The notes: generated by a model from the sequence alone, not told the origin. Shown: positions 45,621-53,611, counted from the stretch's first letter. The stretch is DNA of 64,000 bases from Bacteroidales bacterium (GCA_017550525.1 JAFZOU010000009.1:1-64000), one strand, 5' to 3'. Numbers and translations: made by a program.

Positions 45621-46286
45621 CTATAGGGAGTTTATAAGATTCAGATAATTGGTGACAAGAAAAGATTCAGCATCGGCCCGTGCCGCATATTTTTCCAGCG
45701 CCGTCTCCTGGCTGAAATCCGGCACATCGGAGCCAAAAAGCACTTTCCCGGCCAGTCTGGGAGTGTTCAGGCAGTAGTCAATGGCATCGCAGACATATCC
45801 AAGCCTGGGACGGGAGCCGCACCATCCAAAGTAATCCTGGGTGAAAGAGAAATCGCAGAAGACATTCCTGTTGAAATCCAGGATCTTCAGGAAATCAGCA
45901 ATGTCATATCCTCCCATGTGTGGAAGGATGAACTTTATGCCGGGAAAGGCGGAAACAACTTTCCAGTAATCCAGGCTGCCCCAATGCGGCTGGTTCAGAG
46001 TGTCAATGATGCACAGTTTGCAGCTTCGGCGCTTAAGATCAGATATAACTTCATCGGCCGAATACTTCTCCCGGCGGGGGTGATACTTAAGCACAGTTTC
46101 GTCCGGAACCGGGTCCCAGTCCTTTCCCACATAATAGCATGGAATGAAACCTGGGGCCGATTCCGCGGCTGTTTTTACGCCTTGGTTGTCCAGGAAACCG
46201 GGAAGGACCGGAGTCCCCTCCAATCCTATCAGAATTCCGCCGGCCTGCCCTTTGATGCAGTGGGCGTGAGAATCGTAGAAAATCAT
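45621..46286 (-). CDS. Amidohydrolase family (TIM-barrel) protein
   Basis: A compact 221-residue protein of the amidohydrolase-2 type. It has the metal-binding HxH in YDSHAHCIKG at the start, FILPHMGGYDIADFL with the later His, and LFGSDVPDF with the catalytic Asp. Related enzymes include lactonases, decarboxylases and hydratases of small carboxylates (LigI/LigJ-like) as well as deacetylases. The length is at the low end for the family, but all three motifs are present. The ATG overlaps the ATP-grasp stop by four bases; it is two bases before the RraA-like gene. Confidence 0.75.
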   Translation of the reverse strand: MIFYDSHAHCIKGQAGGILIGLEGTPVLPGFLDNQGVKTAAESAPGFIPCYYVGKDWDPVPDETVLKYHPRREKYSADEVISDLKRRSCKLCIIDTLNQPHWGSLDYWKVVSAFPGIKFILPHMGGYDIADFLKILDFNRNVFCDFSFTQDYFGWCGSRPRLGYVCDAIDYCLNTPRLAGKVLFGSDVPDFSQETALEKYAARADAESFLVTNYLNLINSL

Positions 46287-47518
46287 TTGATATTATGCTC
46301 GATAAAAGCCTTTTCCGCCTTTTCAATGGCATCGATGGACATCACATCCCTGTGGCCGTATAGGATTTCATATCCCACGCGCTCGTTGTCATTTGATATG
46401 TCGTCAAAGCGATGCCCGGGCTCCAGAACTTTGGCGCGGTTGAAATAGGCCGATTTTATTCCTTCCGGCAGGAAAGCGTCCAGGGAACACGGGTGGACCA
46501 CCTGAGAGCCCCGGGGCATGTCGTAGAAGAAAAACATGGACGATTCACTGCCGTTGATGTGGTCTTCCCCGCTGATCTTCTCTCCGCCCAGCACTCTAAG
46601 GTAATCGCCAAAATAATCTGTCCCTCCGGCTAGTGACACCAGAGGATTTGCGATGAATCCGCTTGATCGGGCGCCTATCTCCACCGGTGACAAAGTGCCG
46701 TCTTCCTTCATCAGTATTTCCAGATGCCCAAGTGAAGACTTGAAGCCAAGCGCCTTGTAACACAGTTTCCCGGTTTGGGCAATCTTCCTGTAGACCTCGT
46801 CAGGATATAAATTGCTGTTATAGTGAAGCTTTATGGCTATCTTGTTGTTATGGGTATTCTGGGTATGGTACTTCACGGAAATACCATACACGGACACATT
46901 CCCGTAGGCGTCGCCAAGCATGTCGCAGGTGAATTCACGCCCCTGGACGAACTCCTCAACGATGACCTTCCCGTCGTGCGATTCCCTGCCTGCTTTCTCA
47001 AAGGCAGCTATCACGGTCTCTTTAGATGCACCCTTTTCCAGTATGGTTATCCCGCGGGAACTGGAAGAGATATTGGGCTTGAGAATGACCTGCATCACAT
47101 TCACCCTTTCAAAGATTTCCGGGGCGGGGGAATCGAAAACTTTGGAATATCTGTTGAGGATACCGGCTTCCTGCCATAGCTTTGTCATCTCCGCCTTTGG
47201 GAGGGCATGCTCTATGGCTTCACGGTCCATTGATTTCAGGCCGAAATGCCTGTTTATGGCATTCAGGGAAGGGACAGCAAGGTCTATGGAGGTATATGTT
47301 CCCAGTATGGACTTGACGCCATTTTCCTCCAGAGCCTTCAGTATGGAATCAGAGTCCTTTACATCTATGCACAGGAAAAGGTCCCCTTTTAGAAATGCAT
47401 TTGGCGACCAGTCCACTACCACCACTGAAATGCCGTGCTGCCTGCAATAATAGACTATCCCGCTGTTCAGCACATTGCCGCCCAGGAGAATCACCGTTTT
47501 TTTGCCCAGTGACTGCAT
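46283..47518 (-). CDS. ATP-grasp family ligase
   Basis: A 411-residue cytoplasmic ATP-grasp enzyme: VILLGGNVLNSGIVYYC pre-domain, KPNISSSSRGITILEKG (the glycine-rich loop), VIVEEFVQGREFTCDML (the E-x-x-x-x-G-R-E region) and LEILMKEDGTLSPVEIGARSSG (acidic metal-binding site). It resembles carbamoyl-phosphate-synthase-like ligases that join a carboxylate to an amine or thiol with ATP. In a glycan operon it could form an amide on an amino sugar, or make an activated precursor. It is flanked by the FdtA-like gene (nine bases) and the amidohydrolase (overlap). Substrate unknown. Confidence 0.85.
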   Translation of the reverse strand: MQSLGKKTVILLGGNVLNSGIVYYCRQHGISVVVVDWSPNAFLKGDLFLCIDVKDSDSILKALEENGVKSILGTYTSIDLAVPSLNAINRHFGLKSMDREAIEHALPKAEMTKLWQEAGILNRYSKVFDSPAPEIFERVNVMQVILKPNISSSSRGITILEKGASKETVIAAFEKAGRESHDGKVIVEEFVQGREFTCDMLGDAYGNVSVYGISVKYHTQNTHNNKIAIKLHYNSNLYPDEVYRKIAQTGKLCYKALGFKSSLGHLEILMKEDGTLSPVEIGARSSGFIANPLVSLAGGTDYFGDYLRVLGGEKISGEDHINGSESSMFFFYDMPRGSQVVHPCSLDAFLPEGIKSAYFNRAKVLEPGHRFDDISNDNERVGYEILYGHRDVMSIDAIEKAEKAFIEHNIK

Positions 47519-47527
47519 GTGAGAGAT

Positions 47528-47950
47528 TTACAGCTTTTTTCTGAACTCCAGGAAGTCTGTGTATTCCCTGATATAGTCTTTCTCGCTGTAAGGGGCCGAT
47601 GTCAGCACCATGCCTATGGCTCCTGATGAGAAATCGTCCAGATAGCTCCACAGGCCAGGGTATACCAGAAGGCCCTTGTTGGGGCGGTTCAGGAAGAAGG
47701 TTCTTTTGACAATACCATCGTCCAGGGTTACCTGGAAGGCGCCGCTGGCGGCGATGATGAACTGGTACTGCTCAATATGGGCGTGGGCGCCTCTATAGGA
47801 TCCGCCCGGAACGTCGTAGAGGTAGAAAACCCTTCTCACGTCGAAGGGGAGCGTGCAGCCGTTCTCCACCACGGTGATGCTGCCACTGCGCTCACCCTGG
47901 GTCTTGCCAAGGTCTATTATCGGGCAGTCGTTTACGCTATACTTTACCAT
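47528..47950 (-). CDS. FdtA-like dTDP-sugar 3,4-ketoisomerase (WxcM C-terminal type cupin)
   Basis: A 140-residue cupin. It keeps the ketoisomerase signature DVPGGSYRGAHAHIEQYQF with His 56 and His 58, the dyad used as catalytic base/acid in FdtA, and the late SAPYSEKDYIREYTDF that ends the family fold. It converts dTDP-4-keto-6-deoxyglucose to the 3-keto isomer for the FdtB-like aminotransferase. It overlaps the start of its upstream paralogue's end by 14 bases. Confidence 0.88.
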   Translation of the reverse strand: MVKYSVNDCPIIDLGKTQGERSGSITVVENGCTLPFDVRRVFYLYDVPGGSYRGAHAHIEQYQFIIAASGAFQVTLDDGIVKRTFFLNRPNKGLLVYPGLWSYLDDFSSGAIGMVLTSAPYSEKDYIREYTDFLEFRKKL

Positions 47951-48353
47951 CGGCCTTGAGTGCTTTCAACTCATCTATGTCACGTACATACTGTGCGGCA
48001 TCGTAATGCTCCGACGACAGTACCATGGCAAGTGAATTGGTGGAGAAATTCCGGAACTCGCGCCATACTCCACGGGGTATGTACAGGCCCTCGTATGAGC
48101 GGTTCAGATGGACGGTCTTTTCAGCGATTCCGTCGGTCAGAAGGACGTCGAAACTGCCCGACATGGCTACCACAAAATCATCCGTTGAGAGGAGGGCGTA
48201 GCCGGCCCGGCGTTCGCCTCCCGGAACATCGTATAACCAGTATGTCCGCTTAAGCCGGAAAGGGATGTGGTTGCACTCTTCTATGAATGACAGGTTTCCC
48301 CTCTCATCCGGAATAATGGGCAGCTGGATTATTTTACACTCCTGAAGATTCAT
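47937..48353 (-). CDS. FdtA-like ketoisomerase paralogue lacking the catalytic His pair
   Basis: A 138-residue cupin of the same family (YWLYDVPGG, HYDAAQYVRDIDELKAL). At the active site, where the next gene has GGSYRGAHAH, this one reads GGERRAGYALL: His 56 and His 58 are replaced by Tyr 52 and Leu 54. The fold-forming parts are kept. It therefore is probably not a classical ketoisomerase by itself. It may be a partner subunit (FdtA dimers are domain-swapped), a binding protein, or a differently acting enzyme. Directly follows the OmpA-like gene by six bases. Confidence 0.78.
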   Translation of the reverse strand: MNLQECKIIQLPIIPDERGNLSFIEECNHIPFRLKRTYWLYDVPGGERRAGYALLSTDDFVVAMSGSFDVLLTDGIAEKTVHLNRSYEGLYIPRGVWREFRNFSTNSLAMVLSSEHYDAAQYVRDIDELKALKADGKV

Positions 48354-48359
48354 TCTCTC

Positions 48360-49424
48360 TTACCACTGCCTCACCTCAACGCGGCGGTTGCGCTGACGGC
48401 CTTCCTCGGTGTCGTTTGAAGCAACCGGACGGGAATAACCATACCCGTCAATGCTGATGCGCGAAGCGCGGGCCCCGTGGCTGACAAGGAAGTTTTTCAC
48501 GCTCTGGGCACGGCGCAGTGAAAGATTCATGTTGAATTCCCTGCCACCGATGCTGTCGGTGTGGCCTTCCACTATGATACCGCTTTCCGGATGATCCTTC
48601 ATCCAGTCCACAACGTCCATAAGCGTATCCTTTGCATCGGCACGGATAATGTCGCTGTTGCTGTCGAAGAGCGCTTCTGCGCTGATGGTGGTTATTACCG
48701 GATGGTCTGTGTCGTGATCGCCGGTCAGGGTCTTGGATGAAGAGGAATTGTCTGAATAAGGATTACGGTTGATCTTATCCACAACCACGGTGTCGCGGAC
48801 AATTGTGGGACGTACTTCCGGGACCACTACAGTTATGGGCTGCGGCTGTACAGTTATGGTAGTTGGCTTTTTATGCGGCTTGCCAAGGTTGACGCTGATA
48901 CCAAGGGTTGCGCTTAAGGTGACGGCGGGGAAACTCTTGGAGTTGTCATAGATGCGGCTGCTGTAAGTTGTGGCCTTGATATCAGGGACAATGGCTACCC
49001 TCTTGGATACATAGAGGGGGAAGGCTATGCCGGCTCCTCCACCCAGGGCGCTGTTGTCAATCCTTGCCCAGCCAATGTGGAGGTAGGGGATTATGTTGCG
49101 ATGTGCACGGATGAGCATATCGCCATGGAGGTACTCGTATCTCTTATAGCCGAAGTCCGTAAATTTGTCGGAAATGGAAAGGCCCTGGAGACCGGCGCGG
49201 AAACCTCCCCAGTTACTGAACCAGTAGCCGAAGTAGATGTCGTCGGCAATGCCGGCGCCGTTGTGAGACGTTTCGCGGTCTGTATTGCGCTGGCCGTCGA
49301 AGCCGAAATTCATTCCAAGTCCGGCACCAACGAACCAACTGCTGTTGTCTTTAGGTTCTTCCTGGGCACGTGCCGCTATGCATAGCGAGAAAAGGGCGGC
49401 AGCGATAAGTGCAATCTTTTTCAT
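48360..49424 (-). CDS. OmpA-family outer-membrane protein
   Basis: A 354-residue outer-membrane protein with a signal peptide ending ARAQ. An N-terminal eight-strand-type beta-barrel (about 25-190) is followed by a basic/Pro-Thr-Val-rich linker and an OmpA-like peptidoglycan-binding domain (about 245-354: ALFDSNSDIIRADAKDTL, VEGHTDSIGGREFNMNLSLRRAQSV, GYGYSRPVASNDTEEGRQRNRRVEV). The second gene of the capsule operon, four bases after the barrel protein. OmpA proteins anchor the outer membrane to the wall; why it leads a glycan operon is unclear. Confidence 0.9.
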   Translation of the reverse strand: MKKIALIAAALFSLCIAARAQEEPKDNSSWFVGAGLGMNFGFDGQRNTDRETSHNGAGIADDIYFGYWFSNWGGFRAGLQGLSISDKFTDFGYKRYEYLHGDMLIRAHRNIIPYLHIGWARIDNSALGGGAGIAFPLYVSKRVAIVPDIKATTYSSRIYDNSKSFPAVTLSATLGISVNLGKPHKKPTTITVQPQPITVVVPEVRPTIVRDTVVVDKINRNPYSDNSSSSKTLTGDHDTDHPVITTISAEALFDSNSDIIRADAKDTLMDVVDWMKDHPESGIIVEGHTDSIGGREFNMNLSLRRAQSVKNFLVSHGARASRISIDGYGYSRPVASNDTEEGRQRNRRVEVRQW

Positions 49425-49428
49425 CTAT

Positions 49429-50118
49429 TTAAAACCTGTATAATACTCCAAATGAAATCAGTCCGCGAAGATCCAGCGGGAAACCGCCGTAACCTTCAAA
49501 ATTTTCCGCCAATTCTTCCTTGCCGGGCATCAGGCCGTTGTATTTATCCGTGTATGCTTCTCCGCAGAGATCTCCGAATATCCCAAAATGGTGGTTGAAA
49601 TTATACTCCACAATTCCTCCGAAGCGGAAGCCGAATACCGTATTGGGGTCCGTCACATCCTGCCAGGGGTGATGGGGATCAGACATGCCGAAAGAATGTC
49701 CAAGGCCCATGCCGCCGTACAGTTTTATCCGTAGGGGTGTGAGTAGGTCGGACAGACCGTGAAGGTCCAGAATTGCGTCGATGAAGACATTCACGCTGCT
49801 GAATGTGTAGGGATAGAATCCGTGGGCCGATGTGTTCCTGGTATTGCAGGCGCTGGCATTCTTGGCATAAGAGGCGCTCAGCCTTAGGCCAAAGATGTCG
49901 TTAACGTCGTACCCGCCAACCAGACCGGCCTGGTAGGTGATAAGGCCCAATGCCTTCCCGTTTTCCTTGTAGGAGAAATGGTTCTCATTGATGCTCAGCA
50001 TGGGCCCGGCCTGTAGTCCTACATAGAATCGGCCTTCATGGCTGAACTTTACGGGCTGGGCATAAGCAAAGGCACAGGACAATAAGATGGCTAGTGCTAC
50101 ACCGAATAGTTTTTTCAT
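49429..50118 (-). CDS. Outer-membrane beta-barrel protein
   Basis: A 229-residue protein with a signal peptide (to about residue 20, CAFAYAQ) and a barrel rich in aromatic strand ends, ending DLRGLISFGVLYRF with a C-terminal Phe. It resembles the porin-family/OMP_b-brl type. First gene of the capsule operon, preceded by a good promoter and a leader of about 95 bases. The role (adhesion, pore, or capsule tether) is unknown. Confidence 0.8.
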   Translation of the reverse strand: MKKLFGVALAILLSCAFAYAQPVKFSHEGRFYVGLQAGPMLSINENHFSYKENGKALGLITYQAGLVGGYDVNDIFGLRLSASYAKNASACNTRNTSAHGFYPYTFSSVNVFIDAILDLHGLSDLLTPLRIKLYGGMGLGHSFGMSDPHHPWQDVTDPNTVFGFRFGGIVEYNFNHHFGIFGDLCGEAYTDKYNGLMPGKEELAENFEGYGGFPLDLRGLISFGVLYRF

Positions 50119-50192
50119 TATGTTGTCTTCTTTTGTAATTCAAATACGGCTCCGCCGCTGGGAGTGTATTCAAGCATCCCAGAACCGGCGCT

Positions 50193-50211
50193 TATGGAAA
50201 TATTTTCCATA
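50193..50211. repeat. Inverted repeat in the capsule operon leader
   Basis: TATGGAAA, TAT, TTTCCATA: a perfect 8-bp inverted repeat with a 3-base spacer, just downstream of the -7 element at 50219-50226. It would be an operator near the transcription start or a small 5' hairpin in the mRNA. Confidence 0.55.
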
Positions 50212-50218
50212 TGAGCCA

Positions 50219-50249
50219 CAAAAATACAGCATCTTCGGAAAAAATGCAA
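50219..50249 (-). promoter_or_regulatory. Promoter of the capsule/exopolysaccharide operon
   Basis: On the minus strand TTG, 20 bases, TATTTTTG, a full match to the Bacteroidota consensus. The predicted mRNA leader to the ATG at 50118 is about 95 bases. No long inverted repeats flank it, so it is not an obviously invertible promoter. Confidence 0.7.
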
Positions 50250-50343
50250 GTAATAATCCTTAAAAAACGCCAAATAAAACGTGTCGGATGGCTATTTTTG
50301 ATTATTTGGCCAGATAAATCGCCCCCCAAATGCTAAAAAATGT

Positions 50344-50351
50344 TATATTTG
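50344..50351 (+). promoter_or_regulatory. -7 promoter element of the sugar transferase gene
   Basis: TATATTTG ten bases before the ATG at 50362, a match to TAnnTTTG; no TTG at the -33 position. It is divergent from the capsule promoter across about 240 bases of AT-rich sequence that holds no gene. Confidence 0.5.
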
Positions 50352-50361
50352 CATAATATTT

Positions 50362-51693
50362 ATGAAGCGACGCCTTTTAATATCATTTTCACTTTCTCAG
50401 GACATTTTCCTGTCACTGATTGCCTCCCTGGTTTCCATCCTTGTAATCAGATGGATATCAGAGCCAATTCCCGGTTTTACCGTGCTGGTTTTAAAGTGGC
50501 TGGCAGCAGCCGCAGTGGGCACCGTTCCAGGAGTCCTCATTTCCCAATGCAGCCGGGATGTGAAAAAATATGCAACAGTCAGGTCCATTGCCAGGGTTAT
50601 GGTTGCCATACTCATCAAGGAAGCCGTCCTTGTGGTAGCGCTCCTAGTTGGTCTTGTGAGCCTTCCGCAGATGCTTCAGTACGTGCTTATCATGCTTCTG
50701 GACTTTATCCTTACAGGTGGCGCCCTCTCTTATCTGAGGGTGGCATCAAGGCTCCTTTCCGGTCATGGCCCCAATCCCTCACAGATGGCTTCGCGCAAAA
50801 CGGCGCTTGTAGCCGGAACGGATGAGGCGGCGCTGGATCTTGCCTCTGAACTGGAAAAGGAGGGTTACGACGTAATCGGCCTGCTTACAAGACGGCCTGA
50901 GATGGGTGGCCGCGTTATAAGGGATTATGTGGTGTATGCCTGCAAGACGGATGAGGACCTTGAGAATCTGCAGTGGCGGTTCGGCGGCGTTGACGGAGTT
51001 TTCTTCCCCCGTACCGTAATGGAGAGAAACGACTCTCCCAAGGAGGATTTTACCGATAAGAATGAGGGACATGACAGCGTTCAGCAGCGGGACAGGATGT
51101 CGCTCCTGGGGCATATGGTCAAGCGAGGCTTCGATATCGGCCTGTCCAGTCTTTTGCTGCTTGTTTTCTCTCCAGTGATAGCATTGTGCGCCTTGTTCAT
51201 CAAACGGGAAGACGGCGGCCCCGTGCTTTTTGTACAGGAACGTATCGGCCGTGGCGGCAAGCCGTTCAATATCTATAAGTTCCGTTCCATGCGCACGGAC
51301 GCTGAGGCTTCGGGCACTCCAGCCCTTTATTCCGGAGAGGAGGATCCCCGTCTCACCAGGGTGGGGCGTTTCCTTCGGGCACATCATCTTGACGAGCTTC
51401 CCCAGCTTTGGAATGTTCTGAAGGGGGATATGTCGTTCATAGGATATAGGCCGGAGAGGCAGTTTTATATCAACCAGATAAAGCACTATAATCCAAGGTA
51501 CGACTACCTTTTCCAGATCCGCCCCGGAGTTACTAGTTATGCCACTTTGTACAACGGATACACAGATACAATTGACAAGATGCTCACAAGGCTGGACCTG
51601 GACCTGTACTACCTTAGGAACCATACAGTCTGGTTTGACATTAAGGTACTTGGGTTCACTTTCCTGAGCATAGTAACCGGTAAGAAGTTTTAG
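50362..51693 (+). CDS. Undecaprenyl-phosphate sugar phosphotransferase (initiating glycosyltransferase, WcaJ-like)
   Basis: A 443-residue membrane protein: four N-terminal helices, a Rossmann-like middle (TALVAGTDEAALDLASELE, about 145-165), one further helix at about 255-280, and the bacterial sugar-transferase domain with KRGFDIGLSSLLLLVFSPVI, VQERIGRGGKPFNIYKFRSM, HHLDELPQLWNVLKGDMSF and RPGVTSYATLYNGY. It places the first hexose-1-phosphate on the lipid carrier. It is transcribed away from the capsule operon, 11 bases before upxY. Confidence 0.93.
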   Translation: MKRRLLISFSLSQDIFLSLIASLVSILVIRWISEPIPGFTVLVLKWLAAAAVGTVPGVLISQCSRDVKKYATVRSIARVMVAILIKEAVLVVALLVGLVSLPQMLQYVLIMLLDFILTGGALSYLRVASRLLSGHGPNPSQMASRKTALVAGTDEAALDLASELEKEGYDVIGLLTRRPEMGGRVIRDYVVYACKTDEDLENLQWRFGGVDGVFFPRTVMERNDSPKEDFTDKNEGHDSVQQRDRMSLLGHMVKRGFDIGLSSLLLLVFSPVIALCALFIKREDGGPVLFVQERIGRGGKPFNIYKFRSMRTDAEASGTPALYSGEEDPRLTRVGRFLRAHHLDELPQLWNVLKGDMSFIGYRPERQFYINQIKHYNPRYDYLFQIRPGVTSYATLYNGYTDTIDKMLTRLDLDLYYLRNHTVWFDIKVLGFTFLSIVTGKKF

Positions 51694-51704
51694 CGGGAGC
51701 GCCG

Positions 51705-52211
51705 ATGGCGGAACAGAAAGCATATTGGTTTGTGGCAAAGACGCGTCACGGAGCGGAGCTGGGAGTAAGGAACCGGCTCACTCAGCTTGGTGTGGAGAAC
51801 TTTGTCCCAACCAAAGTGCGGCGTTCCAGCCGCGGAAGCGGAATGGTTGAGGAGCCTCTTCTCACTAGTTTCGTGTTTTTACGTGCCACAAAGCCAGAGG
51901 CCCTGAATCTTGTCCACTCATACGGCATTAAAGCAAATCTTGTGAACGACTGCGCAACTCACCAGCTTATGTTCGTGGCCGATAAATGCATGGAGGATTT
52001 CCGCCGAGTGCTTGAAGCGTCAATTGAAGAAGGCGGTCTCATGAACAAACCCCTTTCCGTTGGTGAAAAGGTGCGCGTAATCCAGGGCGTCCTAAAAGGC
52101 GTGGAAGGATACGTTCTTGAGCTGCAGGGAAAAATCTATGTTGTGGTGGGGCTTTTGAACTGCCTGTTTGCACGGGCAAGGGTGCCAAGAGCCTGGCTGG
52201 AGAAAATATAG
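51705..52211 (+). CDS. upxY: UpxY-family transcription antiterminator (NusG-like)
   Basis: A 168-residue NusG paralogue: NGN domain (YWFVAKTRHGAELGVRNRL, VPTKVRRSSRGSGMV, TSFVFLRATK) and KOW domain (LSVGEKVRVIQGVLKGVEGYV). In Bacteroides such proteins are the first gene of each capsule operon and promote its elongation. Here the gene is the second of a two-gene unit after the sugar transferase and lies opposite the capsule operon, so any effect on that operon must be in trans. A GGGAG sequence precedes the ATG. No UpxZ partner is present. Confidence 0.9.
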   Translation: MAEQKAYWFVAKTRHGAELGVRNRLTQLGVENFVPTKVRRSSRGSGMVEEPLLTSFVFLRATKPEALNLVHSYGIKANLVNDCATHQLMFVADKCMEDFRRVLEASIEEGGLMNKPLSVGEKVRVIQGVLKGVEGYVLELQGKIYVVVGLLNCLFARARVPRAWLEKI

Positions 52212-52236
52212 CAGCGTATCAAAATCAAAATAATCC

Positions 52237-53577
52237 CTACACCCCAGTATGCGCAAGGTGGCGCTCAATTCTACTCCTCATCTCTTGGCCTAGACCACTT
52301 AGAAGGTCTATTCCTTTTTGAGTAAGAAGATATTTTTGACGAGGGTGCCTGGGGGATTTAGGATACAATAGTGAAACTAGTCCGCCATCCACTGCCGGGG
52401 CAAGATATAGCTTCAGGAAATTATCGCGTCCTTTGAGATGAAGGCGAGCCATAATGTCTCTTACAGACAAAAAATCCTCCCCAATAGCAACGATTAAGAA
52501 GAGTGTGTTGGGATTGTCAAGGATCTTATCATCTGAGCTTGCCTGAATTCCCTCACTTTTTTCATGAGCAGGGCCAATCTCAACAATTTCTGGCAGAAAA
52601 TCGACGGATATGTCGGTTTCAGGGTACTTTGTTTTAATTATAAACTCTTTACCACTTGCAGTGTTGATACCCTCTTCTTTTACTTTTCTTGTATCTTTCT
52701 TTAATTGTACTTGTCCTGTACTTGTATCGTTGTTCGCCTTCGGTTGATTACTCCACTCGGCTGCAGGACGAACGTGAACATATCTGTTCCTTAAATCCCA
52801 TTGTTCAGATAGCAGTAAATTCCTGAAAAAGCGCTCAAGATATATAGGCTCATAGTCAATATTCTTATCAATATTCCTATAATTAGCCCGCACAAGCGCG
52901 TTGTGGAAGTACCATGAATCATTTTTAAAAGTATCGATTTCGTAACTTAATCCAATATGCCTCAGGTATAGTATTGTTAAAACCGCTATGAATCTTGTAT
53001 TTCCTATTTCAAACGGGCAAATATGCCACAATTTAGCTATAAAGGCTGAAAGATGTGAGATTATAGTATCTGACGTTAAATTGTAATATTTATATTGCCT
53101 TTCCTGGGCTATGCACTCTTCAAGTGAGCCTGGAAGCGCTTCAGGACTTAAGAAAGTAGATATGTCCCCGCCAAGTACCCATTCTTTTTTTGATACTTCA
53201 GTATCTCTTGTCAAACCAGCTTCTTCATAGACCCCGTTAAAGATTCGCCTATGTAGCGATGCTAGCCCAGCTACGCTTAAATCAAATTGTTGCTTTAGTA
53301 GAATTTTTACAATGTTCAATGCTACTTTATCGGCCTCTTCTCTTTCAGGATCTCCTGAATCGTGAGCATTTCTTTCAAAGTAGTATCCCTGAATTGCCTC
53401 ATCCGCTTCATCTATGCTTATCTTTCCATTTATGTTTTTCTGCGATATCTGCCATAGATAATCAGATGTTCTCAGTCCATCTGCGGCCTGAATTCCAATA
53501 GCGCATAGCCAGGCTGCTTCTTTTTCTGTGCTGCCAGGCTCTTTTTCTATTTTGTCCGTGATTTTTCTCATATTCAT
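52237..53577 (-). CDS. Fic-domain protein with degenerate active site and C-terminal winged helix
   Basis: A 446-residue protein from ATG 53577 (a further ATG is at 53571). N-terminal segment AAWLCAIGIQAADGL, then the Fic domain. Where related proteins have the motif H-x-F-x-E-G-N-T-R, this one reads WHICPFEIGNTR: Cys stands at the catalytic His position (about residue 187) and Ile at the acidic metal-binding position. C-terminal RecG-like winged helix (LSVRDIMARLHLKGRDNFL, YLLTQKGIDLLSG). AMPylation in the usual way is unlikely; it may be a DNA-binding regulator or an unusual transferase. Composition is more AT-rich than the neighbours, suggesting transfer. No antitoxin gene is adjacent. Converges on upxY. 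Confidence 0.8.
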   Translation of the reverse strand: MNMRKITDKIEKEPGSTEKEAAWLCAIGIQAADGLRTSDYLWQISQKNINGKISIDEADEAIQGYYFERNAHDSGDPEREEADKVALNIVKILLKQQFDLSVAGLASLHRRIFNGVYEEAGLTRDTEVSKKEWVLGGDISTFLSPEALPGSLEECIAQERQYKYYNLTSDTIISHLSAFIAKLWHICPFEIGNTRFIAVLTILYLRHIGLSYEIDTFKNDSWYFHNALVRANYRNIDKNIDYEPIYLERFFRNLLLSEQWDLRNRYVHVRPAAEWSNQPKANNDTSTGQVQLKKDTRKVKEEGINTASGKEFIIKTKYPETDISVDFLPEIVEIGPAHEKSEGIQASSDDKILDNPNTLFLIVAIGEDFLSVRDIMARLHLKGRDNFLKLYLAPAVDGGLVSLLYPKSPRHPRQKYLLTQKGIDLLSGLGQEMRSRIERHLAHTGV

Positions 53578-53580
53578 TAG

Positions 53581-53611
53581 CAAAAATACTAATATTCGTC
53601 CGAAAAGCCAA
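53581..53611 (-). promoter_or_regulatory. Promoter of the Fic-domain gene
   Basis: Minus-strand TTG, 20 bases, TATTTTTG. The -7 element ends only three bases before the ATG at 53577, so the mRNA would be leaderless or start inside the gene; the second ATG (53571) may then be used. Confidence 0.6.

Noticed and set aside
50119..50361. Invertible capsule promoter as in Bacteroides fragilis
   Set aside because: No pair of long inverted repeats flanks the promoter; the only repeat is an 8-bp palindrome downstream of the start site, and no invertase gene is near.
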